From the NCBI GenBank assembly GCA_024195585.1, contig SWBL01000103.1, forward strand, positions 62,001 through 126,000: a stretch of DNA of 64,000 nucleotides, written 5' to 3'. Under the pieces are notes generated by a model, which was not told where the DNA came from, made no database searches, and was given only the letters and a program-made list of their open reading frames with translations. A program made the translations under genes and the position numbers. Numbering within the stretch: the stretch's first letter is position 1; every line of letters starts with the position of its first letter. This DNA is from Aureobasidium sp. EXF-3400. Its lineage: Eukaryota; Ascomycota; Dothideomycetes; Dothideales; Saccotheciaceae. Of this stretch, positions 54,592 through 64,000 are shown piece by piece.

Positions 54592-55316
54592 CCTTCAGCA
54601 AATTGCGCTCTCGGATGGTTTTTGCAGCAAAGAGGAATGTATCGCCACATAATGGAGGAAGCAGCGATCATTCTCTATTGTACATGTGACTTACTCTCAG
54701 AAGAAAAAAAGATCGCAAGATCGAATTGTGATCTAGGGGATGTAGTGTGGTAGTTGAGATCTCAAGGGCTGTGGTTATCCGCCCTCGATACCAAGAGTTT
54801 TGTCATGCTGTCCCAGGCATGTCAAAAGTCAACGCAATCTGCTCGTCCACGCAGAAAATCTCGGCGTCTGCTTTCCTTCCTTCTTCGACCACACCCAAAA
54901 TATTGTTGATACGCGACTCTCAATATGGTCGAGAGCGCCAGATATAGTGTTTTGGTATTGTGTCTGCAGAGAACGAATTCGACATATTAGACAAGAACAT
55001 GGTTTGTTTTGTTTTTCATCTTCCACTCCCAACAGCAAGTCAGTCCTCTCGGCTCTCGTATCACTCCATCGAGAAGCTGGTGTTTAGACTCAGGTCTACA
55101 CTTGCAAGAATGACACTTACAAGGCCTTGCGTTTGAGGTATTCGTGACAAATCACCCCTGGACGAATCACCATAGAAGTCTCGGTACATATCAAATCACA
55201 TTCATTTCATCTCTTGAATTACTACTTTTTGCTTCCACTCTTGGAACATTGCTATGTGTAGAGGTCTTGTGAAGCTGAGCAAACTTGCTTGCTGGATTGA
55301 TTGAAAAAATGGGTAT
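54592..55316. other. intergenic, no gene seen
   Basis: About 725 bases, promoter of the hydrolase and 3' flank of SWC3. Small frames lack features. Confidence 0.4.
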
Positions 55317-57206
55317 CTAGGTTGTGATTGTTGGGGCATCTGGTGCTGCAGCTGTTGTGCTGGTATTGCCGTCGTTGCCAATTACAGGCACTTCTGAAAT
55401 GCGAACAGACTTTTTGCGCTTTGCAGTTGTGCTGTCTGTTGCTGGTGCTTCTGCGGGTTGAGCAGACTCTGGAGCTGTAGGTGGAGGCACAGTGGTCGCA
55501 GCTTGCGCTTCGTTTGTGCCCGTTGGAGGATTTGTCGAAGGTTCGCCAGAAGTAGTTGCAGGTGTCCCTTGCGTCGCGCTTTGCGTAGTAGGAGCTTCTT
55601 GTGCGACAAACGCCTCTGCGCCGCTGGGAGCTGGTGCGGCACCTTTTGCCGAATCTTTCTCCCCTGCTTGGTCGTTGTCCTTGTCTTTGTCTTCCTTCTT
55701 CTTCCTGGGCGCTGGCTTAGGCTTGGGCTTGACTTCTTGTACGACAGGAATTTCCTCTTCTGTCTCAACGATGCCGCTCTTGTATGGGAGTCTGAAGGCA
55801 AGATGTCGTGTCGGAGCACGGGTACATTTCTCAATCTTCTCCGTCATGTAGTTTCGAACCTGATCGGCAGGCTTCACACAGCGTGTAATGAATTGCAAGA
55901 CGTCTCTTGTAGGCGAGCGACCTTCGGAAACGCTGATTGTCATGGTTACAGGCTCGTAGTATTCGGTATCCGGGTCTAGTTGAGGGCTGATGTCCTTTCC
56001 TCTGCGCATGACGAGGAATGATGCGAGCATCTTGTAGGAGTTGAGGAATTCGAGGATAGTATATTCGGGAAGGCGGAAGCGGTCAGGCGAGGCGCCGGGA
56101 CCTTGAAACTCGAGTACGATAGGATAGCTGGGGTATCTCGGAGGTGGAGGTGGTTGGTGTTGGTATTGTGGATGCTGTTGGGGCATAGGATATATCGGAG
56201 CATGTGGTTGCACTGTCGCAGGATGTGGTTTTATTGCAGGAGCGGTCGAGGAAGGGCGGGATGGAGCATGCTGCTGTGGTGGAGCGGGAGAGTTTGTCTG
56301 ACTGTTTGGCTGGGCCTTGTTTGCGTTTATCATGGCCGTCAACTCGTCTATGTGTCTCTGGAAGATACGCAGTTGCTCTTGGTTGGCGTTGCCGGTGGCT
56401 ACTATCTTCATGAGTGCTTTGAGCTCGGGATCACTACTTGCGCGTGAGGCCAGCATCTGGATAACAGGGTCTGGCGACTGTTTGACAGGTGCGGGTGCAG
56501 CAGGTGGGGGTGGTGGAGCTCGAGCGGTAGCGGGCATGATGGGTGGTGGATGGGGGCGACCTTGATATTGTGTGGAAGGATGCGAGTATGGAGCTCCATA
56601 AGGACTGCCGGTGGGAGGGTTCGGATTGGGTCGCGGTTGCTGCTGATTGTACTGTTGGGAAGGAGCATGTTGGTACTGGTGCTGGTATTGTTGCTGTTGA
56701 AAGTGCTGCTGTGGAGGCGCTTGATGTGACGAGGACGAGGGCGGAGCTGGGCCTGGTTCCTTGACGTAGTATGCTGTCGCCTCGAAGATCATGGGCTCTA
56801 CCACCAAGGTGCATGGCCCAATCTCCTTCATCCATGACTTGTGTGGGTTGCCTGGCGGCGCTGGAGGCGCATCTTTTCTTCCCGATGTCTTGGTCCAGTA
56901 CTTTTCAAAGAAAGTGCCAGTAACCCACTTTTGTCGTGATCGCTCTAATGATGCCAGTAACACTCCGCTCTCTGCAATGCTCTTGTATTCATCGTTGGAA
57001 AGGCCGGTGCTTTGGGGCTCCGAGAGGGTAGGTAAGAGCCTCGAATCAACGACCTTGTTCGGCAGCGGTGTGGCTTCTCGTACTGGCTCTTCGACGACTG
57101 GTGTAGCCTCCTGTGGTGTTGCGTCTTTTGGCGTCGGTGCTTTGGTCGACGTCCTTCGTCGTTTCGCATCGCGCGCCCGTCCTGACGCTCGCCGCTTTTC
57201 GCCCAT
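55317..57206 (-). CDS. SWC3: SWR1-complex subunit Swc3
   Basis: A single exon of 629 residues. The ordered N-terminal Swc3 domain reads SIAESGVLLASLERSRQKW, TGTFFEKYWTKTSGRK, MKEIGPCTLVVEPMIFEATAYYV. Long Gln/Pro tracts follow, then a helical segment (DPELKALMKIVATGNAN), and a second conserved part (PIVLEFQGPGASPDRFRLPEYTILEF) that also occurs in fungal Swc3. The C-terminus is Lys-rich then Ala/Pro/Thr-rich, with a basic RKKKEDK signal. SWR1 exchanges H2A for H2A.Z in chromatin. The N-terminal KRRRTS is a plausible nuclear signal. Confidence 0.88.
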   Translation of the reverse strand: MGEKRRASGRARDAKRRRTSTKAPTPKDATPQEATPVVEEPVREATPLPNKVVDSRLLPTLSEPQSTGLSNDEYKSIAESGVLLASLERSRQKWVTGTFFEKYWTKTSGRKDAPPAPPGNPHKSWMKEIGPCTLVVEPMIFEATAYYVKEPGPAPPSSSSHQAPPQQHFQQQQYQHQYQHAPSQQYNQQQPRPNPNPPTGSPYGAPYSHPSTQYQGRPHPPPIMPATARAPPPPPAAPAPVKQSPDPVIQMLASRASSDPELKALMKIVATGNANQEQLRIFQRHIDELTAMINANKAQPNSQTNSPAPPQQHAPSRPSSTAPAIKPHPATVQPHAPIYPMPQQHPQYQHQPPPPPRYPSYPIVLEFQGPGASPDRFRLPEYTILEFLNSYKMLASFLVMRRGKDISPQLDPDTEYYEPVTMTISVSEGRSPTRDVLQFITRCVKPADQVRNYMTEKIEKCTRAPTRHLAFRLPYKSGIVETEEEIPVVQEVKPKPKPAPRKKKEDKDKDNDQAGEKDSAKGAAPAPSGAEAFVAQEAPTTQSATQGTPATTSGEPSTNPPTGTNEAQAATTVPPPTAPESAQPAEAPATDSTTAKRKKSVRISEVPVIGNDGNTSTTAAAPDAPTITT

Positions 57207-57855
57207 TTTGCGCGTCCTCTCGTATCAAAATATTCCGGTCTGGCCGTACAGGTACATGGTGCTCAAGTATCCATGTTGACTATGTCGTGTGGTCGTGTCG
57301 TGTTTGTAAGGTTTGAAATCTTGTCGCTTCCTCTTGACCATATGACGAAGCGGAGACGCCTGTCCATACAACAGGGTCATCCCTCCAACAACCTTCTGAT
57401 CGATGCAAGAGTGTCTACAGGACCGCCTCGTGTTCTATAGAACCTCTATATAGATTTTTTAGATGCTGGTTGATATCAGAAAGGTATTGATAATTTTCTG
57501 TACTGATTTGCCCTCGCCCTTTGGAGATATACTCGAAAAACATGCACAAATCGTTATTCCCAAGAAGATCATCGCGTAGCCAGTTGATATTTGCCTCGCT
57601 CATGGTGGGGCTCATTGCGGATGTCTTTCTTTCCATTCAACCTGTCTGGCATTCGTTCAAAGAACTAAGGGACTACCAAACATAGAACAGGGGTTCCGTT
57701 AGAGATGTGGAGTGTATGGGTCTGTGAGTTGGCGCAATGTTCTCCCGAGACAGGAATCGGCAGAATCTCACCGCCCAAAGTAGCAATAGAAGCGCTCAAG
57801 CAAATGGAAAGAAAATATATTACATGGGCAAGTGACCAATATCTCTATGGAATGC
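57207..57855. other. intergenic with one short open frame
   Basis: About 650 bases between the SWC3 start and the RPN2 stop. The only candidate gene is the 73-codon frame listed separately. Confidence 0.4.
57415..57636 (-). CDS. possible 73-residue small protein
   Basis: An open frame with ordinary amino-acid composition (MSEANINWLRDDLLGNNDL, then FFEYISKGRGQIS). It has no signal peptide or recognised domain, and could also be chance or an exon of an unseen gene. Confidence 0.2.
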   Translation of the reverse strand: MERKTSAMSPTMSEANINWLRDDLLGNNDLCMFFEYISKGRGQISTENYQYLSDINQHLKNLYRGSIEHEAVL

Positions 57856-60800
57856 TTATTCATCGTCAGCCATGTCCTCATCCTCGACCTCGAACTCTTC
57901 AGGTAACTCTGCCTCCTCGCCCCCTTCCACATCCTCGTCGACTGCATTTAGCACACCTGACGCGGCAGCTGCGCCAACACCTGCTGCGGCACCGAAGCCT
58001 AGTGCAGCAAGAGCGTCATCGCCAGTCTGGCGGGCAGGTGTGAAAGGTGTATTCTGCTGTGATGATCCACCAACAACAGGTGCTGCAGCGGCGTTGTTAG
58101 TCTTCTTCTTGGCCTTGAGCTCAAGCAGAGACTTCGACTCGGATGATTGCGTGTCGTGCAGAAGGATGACACCACCAGTGGGCTTCTTTACTGGTTGGTA
58201 ACGGCCATCCTGTGCGAACGAGATGTACTTGATCTGCGCAGGAAGGACACGGCTCATGTTTTCAAGGTCGTAGCCAACCTTCTCACGCTCAGCCTTCTTC
58301 TTTGTGCTGCCTTCTGTAGGTGCAGCCTCGCCCTTCTCCTCGGCAAGCTTGGCTGTGTCAATGACGTTATCATCAACATCCATCTTGTCGCTGGATTCGA
58401 CCTTGGGAGTCGTGGGTGTCATGTCGACATCCATGCTCTCGCGTCTAGCTTGTCTCTTCTTTGCTTGTTCTCTACGCTTAGCATGTGCTGTTGTCGACAA
58501 GATGGCAGTCTTGACCTTCTCAGGGGCCTCCTCGGCCTTGACTTCAGCTTCAGGCGGGTAATCGAATACACTAGGACGAGTGTTGCTGTGGAACTTGAAA
58601 GAGGGGATTTCGAGGTCTGAGTCGACACCGATAATGGCGGTAGGTGTGAAGGAAAGAGTAAGGAAGTGGGTAAGGGGGAACCAGTACCAGTATTGGGTGA
58701 AGACGGCCATACCAACAATGGCGGACATGTTGAGATTGCCGGTAGGAGTTTGCAGGCCGATAGTGCAGTTGCGACCACCGGCATCAATGATACCGAGAGC
58801 AAGAGCGCAACCGAACTTGCACATGGCGTCTTCGTGTCTGTCACTGATGATCTTTTGCAGAGTCTTGCGAATGGTGCCGACCTTAGGGTTCATGGCCTCA
58901 TTCTGCTGAACCATGATCATCGACAGTGAGATGAGAGCACCCTGGCGAACAAAGTCGACAGAGTCCTTCATCATAGGCTCTAAGAGATCGATGGCCTCGT
59001 CCAGACCAGTTCCAGCACAGGCAATACCAAGGGCCATGGTGGCACCATATCTGACGTGTGGGTTGTAGGATTCGGAAAGGAGTTCGACCATGCGAGGAAC
59101 AGCACCAGGCTTGCGGAAGAGAACGAAGCCCAATGACATGACTGCAGCACGGCGGACATCATCACTGACATCGCTGACAGCGACGTGTAGCAGCTTTCTG
59201 ACAGCCTTGTTGCTGCTAGTACCACAGTAGGCAAGTGCAACAGTGAAGATACCACCGTATCTTAGTGTCGGGTCTGCGTCGTCAAGCAGACCGTTAATCA
59301 GCTCGTCGGCGCCTTCTTGGCGGTTGTACATGATCAGAGCCATACCCATGGCAAGACCGCGCACAATCTTCTCGTGCTGTGTGTCGTGAGCATAGGTGAT
59401 CATGTCCTCAAGAGCTCTGGTGTTGCCAGTGCCGAGCATGACAAGACCCATAGCAAGACCAACGGCTTCACCATTAATGGCCGAATCGCTGTAGAGCACA
59501 CCCTTGAGAGCCTCGTAGATGTCTTCAGAGCCAGTGGCCATACCAGCAACACCGAGACCAAGAGCGCCACCATGCTGGACAACCTCTTCTTGAGTATCCT
59601 TGAATTGCTCGAGAAGGTAGTCAAGCACGTTGGTGCCGTGGTTGGAGTAGATAAGACCAAGAGCGTAGAGAGAACCACCCTGGCTGTAAGGAGAACCAGA
59701 GCCAGGAACAGCGTTGCGCTTGGGGAGATAAGGCTCGAGAAGCTTGCGACCATTGGCCAAATTTCCTCTGTGAATGACACCAAGAGCAGCAGTGGCAGTG
59801 AATTTTGACCAGTTCACAGCCTTGCCCAACCACTCGAGGTTGTCGCGGAAGAAAGTGTCGACGGTGGTACCAGAGTTCATGAAAGCGTTGGAGAAGGTGA
59901 CTGCAGTGTGGAAGATGGAGTTGCGAGCCTCGAGGCTGTCGCGGACCTTGTTGAGAATCTGCTTGTCTGTATGGCTGTTGCGGAAGAGGAACTCCAGGTT
60001 CAGCTCGATGCTAGTCGTACCACGCAGAATGTCGCGTATTGAGTTGAAAGCCTTCTTCTCTTCTGCTGTGCTGGCCTTTGCTCCCGAAGGTCCGGTGCTC
60101 CTACGCAACTCAGACAAGAGCTGAGTAGACTCGTCAGCATCGTCGGCGCCTTCGCTTGTGGGCTCGGGTGACTTGTCGTCGCTTGAAGGCAGTTCCTCCA
60201 TGACACGGATCAAGAACTCTTGGGTACCGTTCTCATACAAATCGAAAGACAATTGGTATGCAATTGCGAGGGACTTTGCATCGGCCTTCTGCACGAGCTG
60301 GCGCAGCATGTTGCTAGCCATGGAGTGTTGGCCGAGGTGTACAACGCATCGAGCGATGGCGAAGTAATCGGGGTCGGGGATGTCGTTGAGAAGCTCGAGA
60401 ATGAGCTGCAGAATCTCGTCTCTTAAACCACGCTCTTGCACCACGTTCATGCAGATGTCGAGAACGTACTCCATCAACTCATCGGTGCTCTGCTTGTCCT
60501 TGCCACAACGAAGGATTGCTTCCTTCAAAACTTGACGGTTGCGTGCCTCGATAGCAATGCCGACAACGTGGCGATATGCGCCTGACTGATAACATGACTC
60601 GAAGATGCGCTGGATGACACCATGAAGACTCTTTTGTGTGGCAGGCGAGAGTGAGTTGGGAGAAGGGTGTGAGCCAGAGACTCCGGCAGCTGCACCGTCG
60701 GTTTGGACGCCATCAGCTTCGCGTGATAGGAGGGACTTCGGTGGTGCGGAGGATTGCGAGAAGGGAGTCGTAGTGATGGCGCTGCCGTTGGCCGCGGGTA

Positions 60801-61317
60801 GCGATGAATCGTTGACAGCAGCTGATGGTACGGAACTTGAGGTAGCAGGAGGGTTTTGGAGCGCCGAAAGAGCAACGTACGTGTCGATGCATTTGGCTAC
60901 CAGGGTGTTAGTTGGGTGGGCGGTGATCTGACTGTATCAAGTACATACCAACGATGGTCTCCTCAAATTCGCCCTGGTGGTCAAGACGGAAGAGCTTGCC
61001 GGCACCAAGGGCGAAGACCATAGACTCATTGTACTCCTGGAGCTGGTAGTAGACCTTGGCCGCCACAAGTGCTGCTAGTTCGCGGTTGGGGAACGATTCG
61101 TCTTCGTATAGAGCCTCACTATCATACTTCAGTCAGCTATGAACATGTTGAACATGTCTTTTGATGGTGCGCACATTTGACCGATAGAGCCCGAGACCTC
61201 AGTCCAGATGTTGTCCATGTCCTTGTTCAGCTCATCCAAAGCGAAGACCTGCAGCGCTGTGTCGGGCTCGGAAAGGAAGCCGACCAAACTGGCGGCAGCA
61301 GAAGGAGCGCCGACCAT
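57856..61317 (-). CDS. RPN2: 26S proteasome regulatory subunit Rpn2
   Basis: Three exons (61175-61317, 60949-61118, 57856-60896), 1117 residues. Rpn2 (PSMD1) is the large scaffold of the proteasome base, binding Rpn13 and the Rpt ring. The N-terminal helices (ELAALVAAKVYYQLQEY, MVFALGAGKLF) are followed by a disordered Ser/Pro/Ala insertion (about residues 120-185), then the toroidal PC repeats with Gly-Ala-Leu signatures (GGSLYALGLIYSNHGT, HGGALGLGVAGMATG, GEAVGLAMGLVMLGTG, RYGATMALGIACAGTG). The C-terminus carries the Lys/Glu-rich region and the QPVKKPTGGVILL block, ending in an acidic tail (EFEVEDEDMADDE). Confidence 0.97.
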
Positions 61318-61865
61318 GATGATTGTGATGCGAGGATGTGAGTCGCGGTCGTGGTGATGCGGAAGTAAGAAAGGCGTGTATCGGGGAGTGGCGCCGCAGC
61401 TCGGAGGTCGAAGCACGTGAAAACACTCAGGCTTTGGCAGATCGGGTGGGGAGCGGCGATGAGAGAATGAGGGTCGTCAATATCGGTATAGAGAGGTTCG
61501 ATGGGTCGTGATGATAGTGAAGGCAGGCGATGTGGTTTGAAGCTCCCGCCGCTCGATTGAAGCTACGAGACAACACGCTCATGACGCTCGTCATAACCAC
61601 TCGGCGAATTCCGTTCTTGCATTGGCATACACATTATTTCACAAATCAACCACAACTTCTGAAACTCTCAACAAATCTAGCACAGCTTGATCAATCATAT
61701 GCAGATACCAACACAGAATGTGCACGACACAAGATCACACCGAAGCAGTCAAATTTGGCAAAGGCAAGGACAAGACCGGGCAAGATGGTGGCATGAATAA
61801 TTTTATGTGTGAATAATACAGTAATGAGTGTCCAGTAACTATCCCCCCCAATACAGGTCATCTGC
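61318..61865. other. intergenic, no gene seen
   Basis: About 550 bases: RPN2 promoter and phosphatase 3' flank. No coding sequence or repeat recognised. Confidence 0.4.
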
Positions 61866-63747
61866 TTACTTATTCCTCTTGAGAAGGGTGAGCTTGTCAC
61901 CAGTCGAACCATCAGCACCCTTGGTGAATGTCCAAGTTGCTGAGGTAGGGGTGATCTGCAACTTGCTGAAGCCATAGTCCTTCTGGTTCAGGACGGCAGT
62001 AATGTTAAGAACAGGTTGACCTGCGCCCAAAGTGCTGTGTGACTCAATGTTGCCCGCCATGCCGTTGACAACGTGCACCATCGACTTGCCCTCGTTGGTG
62101 TAGTAGGTGCTGTTGTCCTTGATGGACGAAGTATCGATAGTACCGTTGCGGCCGAGAGGGAACAAGCGCTCATACCAGTGGATGTGACCAGCAAAGTATG
62201 CATCCACGCCGTGCTCGAGCATCAAAGCTTCGAAGGCGTTGCGAATGTTTGCCTGGTAAGAAGCGGTTTGACTGCTGTACATGGGTCTGTGGCCGTTGAT
62301 GAAGATCCAAGGAGTCTTGGTGCGGTCGACACTGGCGAGATCCTTAGCCAACCATTGGTATTGCTCGTAAGCACTGTTGTTCTTCCATTGGTTGCCGTCG
62401 ATGCGGCCAAAAGGACCGCTGTCAGTGACGAAGGTTTGAGACTCGGTAGGCAGAGTCTCGTTGCCCTTGATGTCACGGACAAAGGGCCACTCGGGACTGT
62501 ATGCAAAGTCCGTCTCGGTGTCAATGCTGATGAAGTGGGCAAGACCATAATCGAAAGAGTACCAGAAGTTACCAACACCACCACTCTCGACTCCAGGCAT
62601 GCGGAAGCGGTGCTGGAAGGTTGTGAAGTTTCTATCCAAACCATATTAGTAAAATGAAACAATGGATGACCAGCTATCAAATGACATACCTCTGAGATGG
62701 GGGACAGCTGTAGTAGGTAAGTTCAGATGTAGGTGCGGAAGAGTTGGCCTTGTCATCATTAAGGTAGGCAGTAAGAGTGTTGTTGCCTCCATCGAACTCT
62801 GCGCAAGCAGCCTCGTGGTTGCCGGGAAGGACCATGTAGGGGACCTTGGTAGAGATGTTGTTCATCCACTGTTGCCAAAGATCCCAGTTCGACTCATAAA
62901 GTACAGACATGTCACCACCTTGAGGACCACCCTGGTTGGGAACCTCTCCGGCAGGAAGAGGTGCATCGAGGTACTCAGCGGGGTAGGGAGGACCGCCAGG
63001 AAGTCTGGTGGAACTGCCGTTGTAACAGACAGGCCAAGAGGATTCACAAGGAAGGATACCACTGTACCAATCATCTGCATAAGAAATGTCACCTCCGTGC
63101 CAGGCAAAAGCGAGACCATCATCGACGGCGTTGCCAAGGTACTTGTGAGTTCCATGGGCGTTGGTGTAACCCATGTCGTTCAAAACTGCGACGGTGAATT
63201 CAGAACGATCTCCAGCAGCATGTGCGGTACGGAAGCTGAGTGTCTGGGACTCAGTGGTACCGTTGGCAGCAGGAATGCGGTACCAGTACTTGGTATTGGG
63301 TTTGAGGCCAGTAATTTGAACTTCGTGGAAAAATTCACTGCACTGAGTGACAGGGGCCAGAGAGCACGGAGGCTCACGGGCATAGGTGTTAGACTGTCCT
63401 ACGGCAGTGTTGCAAAGGTTATCTTGCGTGGTGCCCCATTGGACCTTAGGGGCAGCTCCAAGACCGAACGGAGTTTGAAAGTGAATGTGCATGCCGCCAG
63501 GAACATAGGCCAAAGAGATAACATTGACGTTGTTGGTAGGGTTGGCTGAGTTGGGCTTCACAGCGGGAGCCTCGACCAGACGAGGGAAGCCTTTACCGTT
63601 ACCATTGACGGTAGGGTCAACCCAGTCACCGACTGGAATGGTAGGTCCAGTGTATGGGAAGCGAGTGTCGACATCGCGGCGAGCAGCAGGTGGTGCTGCT
63701 GCAACAAGGGCAGTGCCGAAGAGAACAGCTCCGATAGTGTTCTTCAT
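61866..63747 (-). CDS. secreted purple acid phosphatase
   Basis: Two exons (62690-63747, 61866-62631), 607 residues. A signal peptide (MKNTIGAVLFGTALVAAAPP) and a fibronectin-like N-terminal domain (VQWGTT, VQITGLKPNTKYWYRIP) precede the metallophosphatase core. All five metal-binding blocks are present: NDMGYTN, GGDISYADDWY, PGNHEAAC, INGHRPMYS and AGHIHWYER. The binuclear Fe(III)-M(II) enzyme releases phosphate from external esters; expression in fungi is usually induced by phosphate shortage. Many N-glycosylation sites fit secretion. The start MKNTIGAV was chosen over an upstream Met because it begins the signal peptide; a TATA box lies 60 bases before it. Confidence 0.95.
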
Positions 63748-64000
63748 TTTGCCGTGATACAAAGCGACTGGAAGTATGCAAAAGACAATTTTCAATGGCC
63801 TACCTTCTTATATATCCATGGCTGTCTAGTCTTTTTCTGTTCTGACCTGGCATCTGGCACAAATGCCACATACTCTGCCGCTCTGAATTTTGGCGTACAA
63901 ATGTGGAGCCAATTACTATGCCACGGAAAATCTGTGCAGCCAGATAGATGCAGGACGCGGTATGCAAAAGCGAGCATGCTCATCTCTATCAATGCTTGAT
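63748..64000. other. phosphatase promoter region, window edge
   Basis: About 250 bases containing the TATA element at 63807. No further gene begins before the window ends. Confidence 0.5.
63807..63814 (-). promoter_or_regulatory. TATA box of purple acid phosphatase gene
   Basis: The minus strand reads TATATAAG 60 bases before the start codon. Confidence 0.6.

Noticed and set aside
62662..63549. 295-codon plus-strand frame across the phosphatase
   Set aside because: Antisense shadow; the minus strand carries all five metal-binding motifs.

Overview
The window is nuclear DNA of a filamentous ascomycete (Pezizomycotina). Genes are compact, carry short GT-AG introns of mostly 45-65 nt, lie on both strands and are not in operons. 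The best protein matches by eye are fungal: chitin synthase, GH18 chitinase, GH76 Dfg5/Dcw1-type mannosidase, an Adp1-type ABC transporter, a Git3/Gpr1-type receptor and Swc3. A Dothideomycete, perhaps a black-yeast relative, would fit, but that placement is impression rather than measurement. I saw no rRNA, tRNA, CRISPR array or intact transposon. Exon boundaries were worked out by hand from GT/AG sites and frame continuity.

Layout. 0-13 kb is a dense housekeeping block: Memo-family protein, a small Cys-rich protein, Sac1 phosphoinositide phosphatase divergent from a Rab5 GTPase, a tail-anchored-like protein, an F-box-like protein, a GFA/CENP-V-domain protein, an Irc21-like cytochrome b5 protein, a small mitochondrial-like protein and an ER FKBP ending in KDEL. 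13-23 kb is looser, with a seven-helix receptor, the Adp1-type ABCG transporter and a low-complexity Ser/His/Lys protein. 23.5-24.8 kb holds a decayed ABCC multidrug-transporter half. 25-32.6 kb carries oxidative genes: a secreted class II-type peroxidase, a catalase with a long hairpin in its first intron, and an AsaB/CmcJ-like oxidoreductase, separated by 2.5 kb of gene-poor DNA.

34.3-38.9 kb pairs a chitin synthase with a GH18 chitinase on the same strand. It is followed by a frameshifted four-helix MARVEL-like gene, a mitochondrial proline dehydrogenase divergent from a cupin, a GPI-type GH76 cell-wall mannosidase, an NAD(P)-binding protein divergent from an FAD monooxygenase with a frameshift, and then (48.6-51.8 kb) a local family of small zinc-finger-like genes: two intact paralogues sharing intron position and phase, and one decayed finger region. 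53-63.8 kb returns to conserved genes: an ABHD12-like hydrolase, Swc3, proteasome subunit Rpn2 and a secreted purple acid phosphatase.

How the genes relate. Membrane traffic and lipid identity (Sac1, Rab5), cell-wall building and remodelling (chitin synthase, chitinase, GH76) and peroxide handling (peroxidase, catalase) are each represented by neighbours, but nothing here forms a secondary-metabolite cluster. The least explained items are the tandem zinc-finger-like gene pair, the intronic hairpin in the catalase gene, the chitin synthase micro-uORF whose stop overlaps the start codon, and three broken genes.
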